Shown: positions 27,953 to 37,500 of the stretch, one piece after another
Layout of the letters: each line of letters opens with the position of its first letter
Position numbering within the stretch: the first letter of the stretch is position 1
Assembly: GCA_018333895.1 (NCBI GenBank)
Contig: JAGXSJ010000090.1
Coordinates: 1 to 52,824 of the forward strand
Direction: 5' to 3'
DNA length: 52,824 nt
Source of the DNA: Truepera sp.
Lineage (GTDB): Bacteria; Deinococcota; Deinococci; Deinococcales; Trueperaceae
Made by a program: the position numbers and the translations under genes
The notes under the pieces: generated by a model
What the model was told of the DNA's origin: nothing
Database searches by the model: none
The model's input: only the letters and a program-made list of their open reading frames with translations

Positions 27953-30225
27953 CCTTACCCAAGCACAAAAATCCAAGATCAGACCGCACCGCCAGCACAC
28001 CTTATAACTTCGTGCCGCTGCCCGAAAAAGTCATTCCAGCTGTACCAAGCGCTGACAAGCTCCCCGACCACGACCGCTACGACGTAAAGCGCCATACAGG
28101 CTACTTCGACGTGACGCTTACTACTCGCTCGCCGCTGTATGTGCGCTGCCCGCTTACGCTGGACGCATTTTTGCGCCAGGAGCGTGGTGAGGACGAAAAG
28201 CTCTTCAAAGAGAAGAAGATTTCTTTCCGGGAGTTGATCAAAAATACCCCAGATTTTTTCTACACTCACCGTCTCGGTGAACCTGTGATTCCCGGTAGCA
28301 GCCTGCGGGGGATGCTGAGGAGCTTGCTGGAGGTTGTGAGTTATGGGAAGCTCGAGCGTGTTACTGAAAAAAAGCTTTTCTTTCGCACCGTAGACGACAC
28401 AGCCGTTGGGCTCTACTACCGTAACCGGATGGTCGAAAAGGTCGAATCGGGGTTTCTCGTCCGTTCAAGTGACGGCTACGCGATCCGGGTTTGCCAAATG
28501 GCTCGTGTGAATCGGAATCAACTTAAAGGTCAGGTGTACCAAGGTAGCGGCCCCAATAAAACTCCAGTTTGGCGAAACAATTCTAATCAAAACTACCAGT
28601 GGCAACCAATTTGGGTGAAGCTCTCAGGGAATGGCCGCTTTGTCGAGGATTTGGCTTTGTCTTCACGTCCTAATTACCAAGAGGGACGACTGGTTATCAC
28701 TGGAGACGCACCTAGGAAGACAAAGGAGTTTGTTTTCTTGCTACCTGGTGAGAATGCCGAGATACTCAATGTACCTGAGGCAATCATCGAGCGTTTTCAC
28801 GATGACGATCAGATAACGCAGTGGCAAACTAAGGCTTTCCCGAGGAAAGAGCCTAAGGAAAACTATAGACAACGTGACGGCTTCCTAGGTACGAATCCTC
28901 AAGGTCCCGGAGAGCCGATCTTTTTCTTGCGTGAACAGGATGAGCTAACCTTTATCGGACGTGCGCAAATGTTCCGCTTGCCTTATCAATCAACACCACA
29001 TGATCTTTTGCCGGAGGAGTTGCGTAAGGCATCTGTATTGGACTACGCTGACTCACTGTTTGGCTATGTCGGGCGTGACGACAAACAGAAGAGGCAAGGC
29101 GACAAGAGTCAAGCCTATGCAAGCCGTGTCAATATCACCGACGCCACGCTCATTGGTAAACCCGAGAATCTTTGGCTTTCAGAACAGCCGTTTACCCCCA
29201 AAATCCTTGCCTCTCCCAAACCTACGGCTTTTCAGCACTACCTCACACAGCACAATCCTGATGACCGCAAAAAACTGAATCACTATGGCAGTCCGCCAGC
29301 TGATACAACCCTACGCGGTCATAAGTTTTATTGGCATCAGAACAATCCCGCTGTTACTGAAATTGAAGAGCGTGATCCAAAGTGGCTCGATGAGAATGGC
29401 AGGGTTAAGTCAGATAGCACCCAACATACCTTATTCCGCCCCGTTCGCGACGGAGTGCAGTTTAAGTTCCACGTGTACTTTGAAAATCTCTCTGACCGCG
29501 AACTAGGCGCGCTCTGCTGGGTGCTGCATCCCGTTGGGTCTGAAGGTAAGGACTACTGTCACAGTCTCGGTATGGGCAAACCCTTGGGTATGGGCGCCGT
29601 GAAGCTGGAGGCGACGCTGTATCTGACCAACCGCGCCGAACGCTATAAGTCACTCTTTAACGGTGATGAATGGAAGTTGGGTTTAGAGGAGCCTCAAAGC
29701 TTGAGTGACAGGAACGTGCTGATTGAGCGCACTAAGACTTTTGAAAAGCACATCCTTTCCGAGCTTGCACCCGAGCCCACCTGTGAGCACTTGTACGGCT
29801 TAAAACGCATCGTCATGCTGCTAAAGATGCTCGAGTGGCCTGGCTACCCTGCTCAGGCGAGCGCCGACTTGTATCTCCAGACGGAGAATCGTCCCAACAC
29901 GCGCTATATGCAACTGGACGAATTCAAAAAGCGCCCTGTATTATCCGACCCATCAGCTTTCGGTGAGCTAACTGGCAAGAGCGAACCAATAGAAAGCGTG
30001 TTTTTTGAGAAAAGCACTTCTGGTAACTGGCGCAACGACTTAGAGGGGTGTCAAGACGATTTAGAGAACTGGATAGTGCAGACCTATCAAAGCGATGTTG
30101 TCAATGCCGAAGAGAAAGTCAAGCGCATTTTGTCACTCACTCAGACGCATATTTCGGGGTTAGAGTTACTGATACCTCAACTCATTCGTAAGATACAGAA
30201 ACGTTTAGCCAATTCAGCGCCATGA
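27949..30225 (+). CDS. Large TIGR03986-type RAMP protein (Cas7 with insertion)
   Basis: PYNFVPLPEKVIPA...GYFDVTLTTRSPLYVR...GEPVIPGSSLRGMLRSLLEVVSYGKLERV; C-terminal HSLGMGKPLGMGAVKL. Confidence 0.82.
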   Translation: MTLPKHKNPRSDRTASTPYNFVPLPEKVIPAVPSADKLPDHDRYDVKRHTGYFDVTLTTRSPLYVRCPLTLDAFLRQERGEDEKLFKEKKISFRELIKNTPDFFYTHRLGEPVIPGSSLRGMLRSLLEVVSYGKLERVTEKKLFFRTVDDTAVGLYYRNRMVEKVESGFLVRSSDGYAIRVCQMARVNRNQLKGQVYQGSGPNKTPVWRNNSNQNYQWQPIWVKLSGNGRFVEDLALSSRPNYQEGRLVITGDAPRKTKEFVFLLPGENAEILNVPEAIIERFHDDDQITQWQTKAFPRKEPKENYRQRDGFLGTNPQGPGEPIFFLREQDELTFIGRAQMFRLPYQSTPHDLLPEELRKASVLDYADSLFGYVGRDDKQKRQGDKSQAYASRVNITDATLIGKPENLWLSEQPFTPKILASPKPTAFQHYLTQHNPDDRKKLNHYGSPPADTTLRGHKFYWHQNNPAVTEIEERDPKWLDENGRVKSDSTQHTLFRPVRDGVQFKFHVYFENLSDRELGALCWVLHPVGSEGKDYCHSLGMGKPLGMGAVKLEATLYLTNRAERYKSLFNGDEWKLGLEEPQSLSDRNVLIERTKTFEKHILSELAPEPTCEHLYGLKRIVMLLKMLEWPGYPAQASADLYLQTENRPNTRYMQLDEFKKRPVLSDPSAFGELTGKSEPIESVFFEKSTSGNWRNDLEGCQDDLENWIVQTYQSDVVNAEEKVKRILSLTQTHISGLELLIPQLIRKIQKRLANSAP

Positions 30226-30253
30226 GAAACGCATCTGAAGCAGCGGATCGCTT

Positions 30254-31357
30254 ATGAAAAACCACCTCATCCTCTCAACCTGCGGCACCAGCATCCTCAC
30301 CAACACTCCTGATAGTGAGGTGCGAACCTTGGTAATTCGCAACGCCAACGCCAAACGTGGGGCGCTAGCGCCGGACGATTTGGCCAGGCTCGAGGCGCAC
30401 ATCGCGGCACGCCGTACCGAGTTGCTCGCCTGCACTAATCCGGCCGACGCCAAGTGGCTCAGCGCCGAGTTAAACGGCATTCTCAGCTACTACGACAATC
30501 AGCTAAGGGGGCGCGAGCGCGATCGGCACGTGCTGATTGTCAGCGACACTTTCCTGGGTGAGGCGGTCGGCGAGATCATTCGCGCCTGGTTGGGGGCGCA
30601 GGGCCTCAGCGTGCAGGTGCAGAAGTTCGCTGGACTTGTGACCGACGACTACTCGAGCTTTCGCAACGCAATGATTCAGCTTATCCGCTGGTGCGAAGAG
30701 ACACTGCCCGGCTACCGCAGCGCCGACTACCGGGTGGTGTTTAACCTCACCGGCGGCTTTAAGAGCGCCCAAGGGTTCATGCAAACCGTCGGGATGTTCT
30801 ACGCCGACGAAAGCGTCTACATCTTCGAGACTGGTAGCCTCTTGCGCATTCCCAGGCTGCCGATACGGCTCGATATCGACGGCCTCATGGCGCAGTACGG
30901 CGACAAACTGCGCCTCCTTAGCCACGGACAAACGCTGAGCACGCAAGAAGTGACCGGCATCCCGGAAACGCTGCTCTTTGAGGTTGATGGCGAAGTGACG
31001 CTTTCGGAGTGGGGAGAGCTGGTGTGGCAGCAAAGTAAACGTGCGCTTTACGGGCGCGACCTGCTTGCGCCCTTACCAGGGTTGCGCTTCGGCGACGGTT
31101 TCAGAAAGAGCGTCGAGCGGCAGCGATTGACCAGCGATCAGCTTGCCGTTCTCAACGAGCGGCTCGATCAGCTCAGCTTCGTCAGCCAAGGTAAAGGCAG
31201 CAATCTCAGGGGTTTGGATTTCAAAGCGCTCAAGGGCGATCCCAAACCACCTTCAACTCACGAGTGCGATATCTGGTCGGGTGACGAGCGGCGGCTGTTT
31301 GGGCACTACGCCGATGACGTCTTTGTCATTGATAATATCGCGAGAGGGCTACATTGA
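30254..31357 (+). CDS. TIGR02619/APE2256-type CARF protein with RelE-like C-terminus (Cami1-like)
   Basis: LILSTCGTSILTN, VVFNLTGGFKSAQGFMQTVGMFYADESVYIFETG (CARF); C-terminal LRGLDFKALKGDPKPPSTHECDIWSGDERRLFGHYADDVFVIDNIARGLH resembles RelE strands. Confidence 0.75.
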   Translation: MKNHLILSTCGTSILTNTPDSEVRTLVIRNANAKRGALAPDDLARLEAHIAARRTELLACTNPADAKWLSAELNGILSYYDNQLRGRERDRHVLIVSDTFLGEAVGEIIRAWLGAQGLSVQVQKFAGLVTDDYSSFRNAMIQLIRWCEETLPGYRSADYRVVFNLTGGFKSAQGFMQTVGMFYADESVYIFETGSLLRIPRLPIRLDIDGLMAQYGDKLRLLSHGQTLSTQEVTGIPETLLFEVDGEVTLSEWGELVWQQSKRALYGRDLLAPLPGLRFGDGFRKSVERQRLTSDQLAVLNERLDQLSFVSQGKGSNLRGLDFKALKGDPKPPSTHECDIWSGDERRLFGHYADDVFVIDNIARGLH

Positions 31358-31427
31358 GCGGCTTCTCTTTGGTATTCAGCAGGACCTCGGCTCGTCACCG
31401 GACACGAGGATGCGGCTTTCCCGCTGA

Positions 31428-31586
31428 GCCCGGCCGCGCCCCGGTGCGCATCGCTTCGCTCGCTCAAACTTCGTACACTGGCTCTACCTCCGCGTCGCCC
31501 ACGTGCTGCATGGCAAGGTTAAAACGCTCCTTTGCGACTGGCCCGCGACCGTCGAAGCGGTGATCTTCGACCATAATCCGCATTAA
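31428..31586 (+). pseudogene. Start-less ORF remnant, copy 1 of a duplicated gene tail
   Basis: Own translation: ...HRFARSNFVHWLYLRVAHVLHGKVKTLLCDWPATVEAVIFDHNPH*; same tail pattern recurs at 32196-32264. Confidence 0.45.
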
Positions 31587-31597
31587 GGAGAAAAGCT

Positions 31598-31807
31598 ATG
31601 GAAACGCTAAAGTTGACCACCACCATCGATCCTGACGGCCACTTGCGCCTGGATGTGCCCACCAACTTGCCTGCGGGCGAGGTCGAATTGGTCATTGTGC
31701 TGAGTAAGCCCAGGCAGGTGCGTTACGACTTTTCCGACTTAGTGGGCAGGCTGGCTTGGAAAGGTGACGCCTTGGCCACGCAACGAGACCTGCGCGATGA
31801 ATGGTGA
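31598..31807 (+). CDS. Small antitoxin-like protein (VapB-type)
   Basis: METLKLTTTIDPDGHLRLDVPTNLPAGEVELVIVLSK; overlaps the PIN-toxin gene by ~11 bp. Confidence 0.7.
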   Translation: METLKLTTTIDPDGHLRLDVPTNLPAGEVELVIVLSKPRQVRYDFSDLVGRLAWKGDALATQRDLRDEW

Positions 31808-32174
31808 ACGCTACCTGCTCGATACCAGTGCCGTCATCTCACTCCTGGCCGGCAACAAAACTCTTGCCGAACGCCTCGAAAGGGCTGATTGGATTGGCCT
31901 CTCGATCATCACCCAGCTCGAGTTTCTGGTCTTTCCCGAGCTGACCGAAGCGGACAAGAGCCTGTTTGAAGCCTTCGCGGCACGTGTCGAGGTCGTTGGC
32001 TTGACCACCTCACAGAAAGAGCTCTTGTCGTACATTATCGAGCTACGCGGAGCGCGTATGCTGAAACTACCGGACGCGATCATCGCGGGCACGGCACGCC
32101 ACTACCGGGCCACCCTCGTAACCGAGGATAGGCATTTTAGCGGCGTGCCCGGACTCGATGTACTAGAACCGTAA
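31797..32174 (+). CDS. PIN-domain toxin (VapC-like)
   Basis: YLLDTSAVISLL...LPDAIIAGTARHYRATLVTEDRHFSGVPGLDVL; ATG at 31797 preferred over the track start at 31764. Confidence 0.87.
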   Translation: MNGERYLLDTSAVISLLAGNKTLAERLERADWIGLSIITQLEFLVFPELTEADKSLFEAFAARVEVVGLTTSQKELLSYIIELRGARMLKLPDAIIAGTARHYRATLVTEDRHFSGVPGLDVLEP

Positions 32175-32195
32175 TGGCTGTCAAAGCGAGGTAAG

Positions 32196-32264
32196 GGAAT
32201 AACGCTACTCTACGACTCGCCCGCGACTGGCGACATGGTTATTTTCAACCATAATCCTTACTGA
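32196..32264 (+). pseudogene. Start-less ORF remnant, copy 2 of the duplicated gene tail
   Basis: Own translation GKGITLLYDSPATGDMVIFNHNPY*, aligning with GKVKTLLCDWPATVEAVIFDHNPH* at 31518-31586. Confidence 0.45.
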
Positions 32265-32277
32265 AGAGAGGAGATGA

Positions 32278-33094
<817 letters not shown>

Positions 33095-33112
33095 GGTCGT
33101 CAGGAGCACGCT

Positions 33113-34108
33113 TTGAAAGCGCCCGTTTACATCTTCTCAAACGGCGAACTCTCGCGCCAGCAGAACACTTTGCGCTTCGACGGGCCCAAAGGGATGCGCA
33201 TGGTGCCGGTCGAGACCACCAGCGAAATCCACGTCTTCGGCGAGGTAGCTCTGAACACCCGGGCACTCAACTTTCTGACCCAACATGGCATCCCCTTGCA
33301 CCTCTACAACTACTACGGCTACTACGCAGGAAGCTACATGCCGCGCGAGCAGTACGTCTCAGGCTATCTGACGCTCCAGCAAGCCACCCATTACAACGAG
33401 TTCCCCAAGCGCCTGGCGCTAGCTCAGGCGTTCGTGCTGGGAGCGCTGCGTAACCTCGAAAAAGTCTTGATGTATTACCAGCGGCGCGGCCCTGGCAACT
33501 ACGGCGAGGTGCTGGACAATATTCGCGACGCGCAGTACCTCGTCACCGATCAACAGGACATCGAAACGCTCATGGCACTCGAAGGCAATGCCCGCACCGT
33601 CTACTATCAAGTCTGGGACGGCATCCTGAACAACGAAGACTTCAAGTTCGAGAGCCGCACCAAACGTCCACCGCTAAATCGTGTCAACGCGCTGATCAGC
33701 TTCGGCAACAGCCTCATGTACGTGAGCTGCCTCTCCGAAATCTACCGCACCCACCTCGACCCGCGCATCGGCTTTTTGCACACCACCAACTACCGGCGCT
33801 ACAGCCTGAATCTCGATCTCGCCGAGATTTTCAAACCGATCGTCGTCGACCGTATCATCTTCACCCTCATCAACAAGGGGATGCTGAACGCGAGCAGCTT
33901 CCAGAAAGACTCTGGCGGCATCTTTCTCAAGGAAAACGCCCGTCAGACCTTCCTCAAGGCTTACGACGAACGCCTCAAGGACACGCTGATGATGCCGCGT
34001 CTCAAGCGACACGTCTCGTATCGCCGCCTCATCCGCATGGAGTGCTACAAGCTGGAAAAGCATTTGATTGGCGACGAGCCCTATGTCCCCTACGTGGCGA
34101 GGTGGTAG
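33113..34108 (+). CDS. cas1: Cas1 integrase
   Basis: YIFSNGELSRQQNTLRFDGPKG...NFLTQHGIPLHLYNYYGYYAGSYMPRE...HPRIGFLH-type motif (DPRIGFLHTTNYRRYSLNLDLAEIFKPI). Confidence 0.96.
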   Translation: MKAPVYIFSNGELSRQQNTLRFDGPKGMRMVPVETTSEIHVFGEVALNTRALNFLTQHGIPLHLYNYYGYYAGSYMPREQYVSGYLTLQQATHYNEFPKRLALAQAFVLGALRNLEKVLMYYQRRGPGNYGEVLDNIRDAQYLVTDQQDIETLMALEGNARTVYYQVWDGILNNEDFKFESRTKRPPLNRVNALISFGNSLMYVSCLSEIYRTHLDPRIGFLHTTNYRRYSLNLDLAEIFKPIVVDRIIFTLINKGMLNASSFQKDSGGIFLKENARQTFLKAYDERLKDTLMMPRLKRHVSYRRLIRMECYKLEKHLIGDEPYVPYVARW

Positions 34109-34372
34109 GTGTACGTCATCATGGTCTACGACGTCGGCGTCGAGCGCGTGGTCAAGGTTTTGAAGACCGGGCGCAAATACCTGACCCACGTACAGAACTC
34201 ACTACTCGAAGGCGAGCTCTCCCCTGCCCAGTACAAGCGCCTCAAGTTCGAGGTCAGCAGGATCATCGACGACACGCACGACACGGTGATGTTTTACACC
34301 CTGCGCTCGGAGGAGTTTCTTCACAAGGAACGCCTGGGCATAGCCACTAAAGAGCCAGGGGAGTTTTTGTAG
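34109..34372 (+). CDS. cas2: Cas2 (GTG start)
   Basis: YVIMVYDVGVERVVKVLKTGRKYLTHVQNSLLEGELSPAQ; directly after cas1. Confidence 0.95.
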   Translation: MYVIMVYDVGVERVVKVLKTGRKYLTHVQNSLLEGELSPAQYKRLKFEVSRIIDDTHDTVMFYTLRSEEFLHKERLGIATKEPGEFL

Positions 34373-34547
34373 CCAAAGGAGTGTCGATGTCTAATCCTGC
34401 AAAAACCTCGTGATACCGACACACCGGCATCAAGACAGAGTTCATCTCGTACTGATTGCGGAAACCGCAACCTTTTCCCTCTGAGATCGGTACACGATTG
34501 GCCGAAACATGCTATACTGTCCTCGTGTCACTGACGGGGCGACACGG
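34373..34547 (+). promoter_or_regulatory. CRISPR leader with candidate extended -10 promoter and two inverted repeats
   Basis: Between cas2 and first repeat. TGcTATACT at 34511-34518; TTGCGG-AAA-CCGCAA at 34456-34470; CGTGTC...GACACG at 34524-34546. Leader side inferred from cas2 adjacency and repeat decay at the opposite end. Confidence 0.6.
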
Positions 34548-37500
34548 GTTTTTAGCCTTCCTACGAGGGATTGAAACTTGAGTAGGTCAAAGCCGAAGCG
34601 GGGGCGGCTTGGGTTTTTAGCCTTCCTACGAGGGATTGAAACGGCATCAACCGGCTCCACTGGCGGCTGTTCAACCGGGTTTTTAGCCTTCCTACGAGGG
34701 ATTGAAACGGCCCTCACGGATACGAGGTGAGAATATCCCGCCGTTTTTAGCCTTCCTACGAGGGATTGAAACGGGGCAGGAGGCGGGCGAGGACTACGAC
34801 ATCAAAAGTTTTTAGCCTTCCTACGAGGGATTGAAACTGGCCCATGACCCGCTCGACGATAACCCCCTGCGCCGTTTTTAGCCTTCCTACGAGGGATTGA
34901 AACGGGCATTAACATCGGCCCCTAGTTCTACTAAAACCCGGTTTTTAGCCTTCCTACGAGGGATTGAAACCTCGAATAGGTCTAGTGTCGCATCGTCAAG
35001 CAGTTGTTTTTAGCCTTCCTACGAGGGATTGAAACTGCGCCGCCGCAAGGTGTAACGGGGTCTGCCCAGAGTTTTTAGCCTTCCTACGAGGGATTGAAAC
35101 TCGTAGACCCCACCACGCCAACCCCCCCCCTAGTTCAGTTTTTAGCCTTCCTACGAGGGATTGAAACGTGATTTGAACTGCACTCATTGCGGGCTCCCTT
35201 CGGTGTTTTTAGCCTTCCTACGAGGGATTGAAACTGGCCTCGTACACCTCCTTGCGCCTTCCCAGACCCCGTTTTTAGCCTTCCTACGAGGGATTGAAAC
35301 GTGGTTGTTCCAACAGCGACTTCGTAGTCCGTTGCAGTTTTTAGCCTTCCTACGAGGGATTGAAACTCGCTCTCCACCAGAGCGGCGCCGTGCCGCAAAA
35401 GGTTTTTAGCCTTCCTACGAGGGATTGAAACTACTGTTCATGGACCCTCCTTCGGGTCTGAGACCGTTTTTAGCCTTCCTACGAGGGATTGAAACGATTA
35501 GGTCAGTCACGGCCTACCTCCTTCGCAGTTCGGTTTTTAGCCTTCCTACGAGGGATTGAAACGGGGATGATCGCGCGCAGGCTGCCTTTGGCACCCGGAG
35601 TTTTTAGCCTTCCTACGAGGGATTGAAACGAGATCGGTGGCCTGTTGTCCGTGATGCCATTGAAGGTTTTTAGCCTTCCTACGAGGGATTGAAACGCGAG
35701 AAGGTCGTGGATAAATCCGAGCATGAGCTAGGTTTTTAGCCTTCCTACGAGGGATTGAAACTCCACGTCAAATCGCCGCGCTGGTCGGCAGCGTAGAGTT
35801 TTTAGCCTTCCTACGAGGGATTGAAACGTCGGTGGGGTGCTGGCTAGGCCCGAGGCCATGCCTGGTTTTTAGCCTTCCTACGAGGGATTGAAACGCGTCG
35901 GCTTCGCGCCCGATCTGCCCCGCGAAGTAGTTTTTAGCCTTCCTACGAGGGATTGAAACATGCCGAGGTCTACACCGAGCGAGCCCGTAGGTTCTGTTTT
36001 TAGCCTTCCTACGAGGGATTGAAACCACCTGAGAGCAAACATGGCCCATAACGCGACCATCGTTTTTAGCCTTCCTACGAGGGATTGAAACAACTGCGCG
36101 GCCTTGGCCGTCCCAAGCGCCTGGCTGATGTTTTTAGCCTTCCTACGAGGGATTGAAACAGGATATCACCAACAACGTCCGGCGCGGCCTAATCGGTTTT
36201 TAGCCTTCCTACGAGGGATTGAAACCACCCTAGCGCGACCTATACCCGGCGCCCTTGACGCCGTTTTTAGCCTTCCTACGAGGGATTGAAACCAGCAGGT
36301 ATGGTGGCTAGCGAGTCAGGGTAGGAGTTTTTAGCCTTCCTACGAGGGATTGAAACGGGACTCCGCCAGGTAATGCGCTAACAGGTAGTCAGGGTTTTTA
36401 GCCTTCCTACGAGGGATTGAAACCGCTTCATGGCGGGTTAGTTGGTGCCCTACCAATCATGTTTTTAGCCTTCCTACGAGGGATTGAAACACGGTCGGGT
36501 GGTGAACTTCTTCCGCGTGCTGCGGGGTTTTTAGCCTTCCTACGAGGGATTGAAACCGGCTTCATACGCACGGGCGGGAGCCTCGAAATACGCGTTTTTA
36601 GCCTTCCTACGAGGGATTGAAACTCGATATTGGGCAGGCGACCGTCTAACACCGGCAGGGTTTTTAGCCTTCCTACGAGGGATTGAAACGTAACGCAATC
36701 CCTTCGGGGGCGTTCGTGTACACTGTTTTTAGCCTTCCTACGAGGGATTGAAACAGACCATGCACCGGCTGACTAATCCCGCTGGCTCCGGGTTTTTAGC
36801 CTTCCTACGAGGGATTGAAACAAGCGCGAGATCGCCGACGCCGAAGCGGGCATCGCGCGTTTTTAGCCTTCCTACGAGGGATTGAAACCCACCGAACCCG
36901 ATAGCACTGATTTCGTCAGTCTGAGTTTTTAGCCTTCCTACGAGGGATTGAAACGGGGATGATCGCGCGCAGGCTGCCTTTGGCACCCGGGTTTTTAGCC
37001 TTCCTACGAGGGATTGAAACTCCACGTCAAATCGCCGCGCTGGTCGGCAGCGTAGAGTTTTTAGCCTTCCTACGAGGGATTGAAACGTGCAAGAGCTGTT
37101 CCTTGGGGACGATGAGCTTATCGTTTTTAGCCTTCCTACGAGGGATTGAAACGTTGGCTAGTCTTGCGCGTGCCAACTGAGTGGGTAAGTTTTTAGCCTT
37201 CCTACGAGGGATTGAAACCTAGGTGCGCCGAGTTGTACAACGCCGCGTTGCAAGGTTTTTAGCCTTCCTACGAGGGATTGAAACGGGGATCGCGAGCTAG
37301 CGCCATGGCCGAAATGGCAGGTTTTTAGCCTTCCTACGAGGGATTGAAACTACTCAAGCTGCCGTTCGGCCTCCTTGTCTCTGTACCGGTTTTTAGCCTT
37401 CCTACGAGGGATTGAAACAGCTGATTGAAAAGGCCTTGATCCTGGCCGACCTCGGTTTTTAGCCTTCCTACGAGGGATTGAAACTACGAGCCTTTAGTGG

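Noticed and set aside
21992-30225. Type III-E (gRAMP/Cas7-11) system
   Set aside because: The RAMP modules are separate genes with a GGDD Cas10 and Csx19, so this is III-D-like; no single giant RAMP or TPR-CHAT partner is present.
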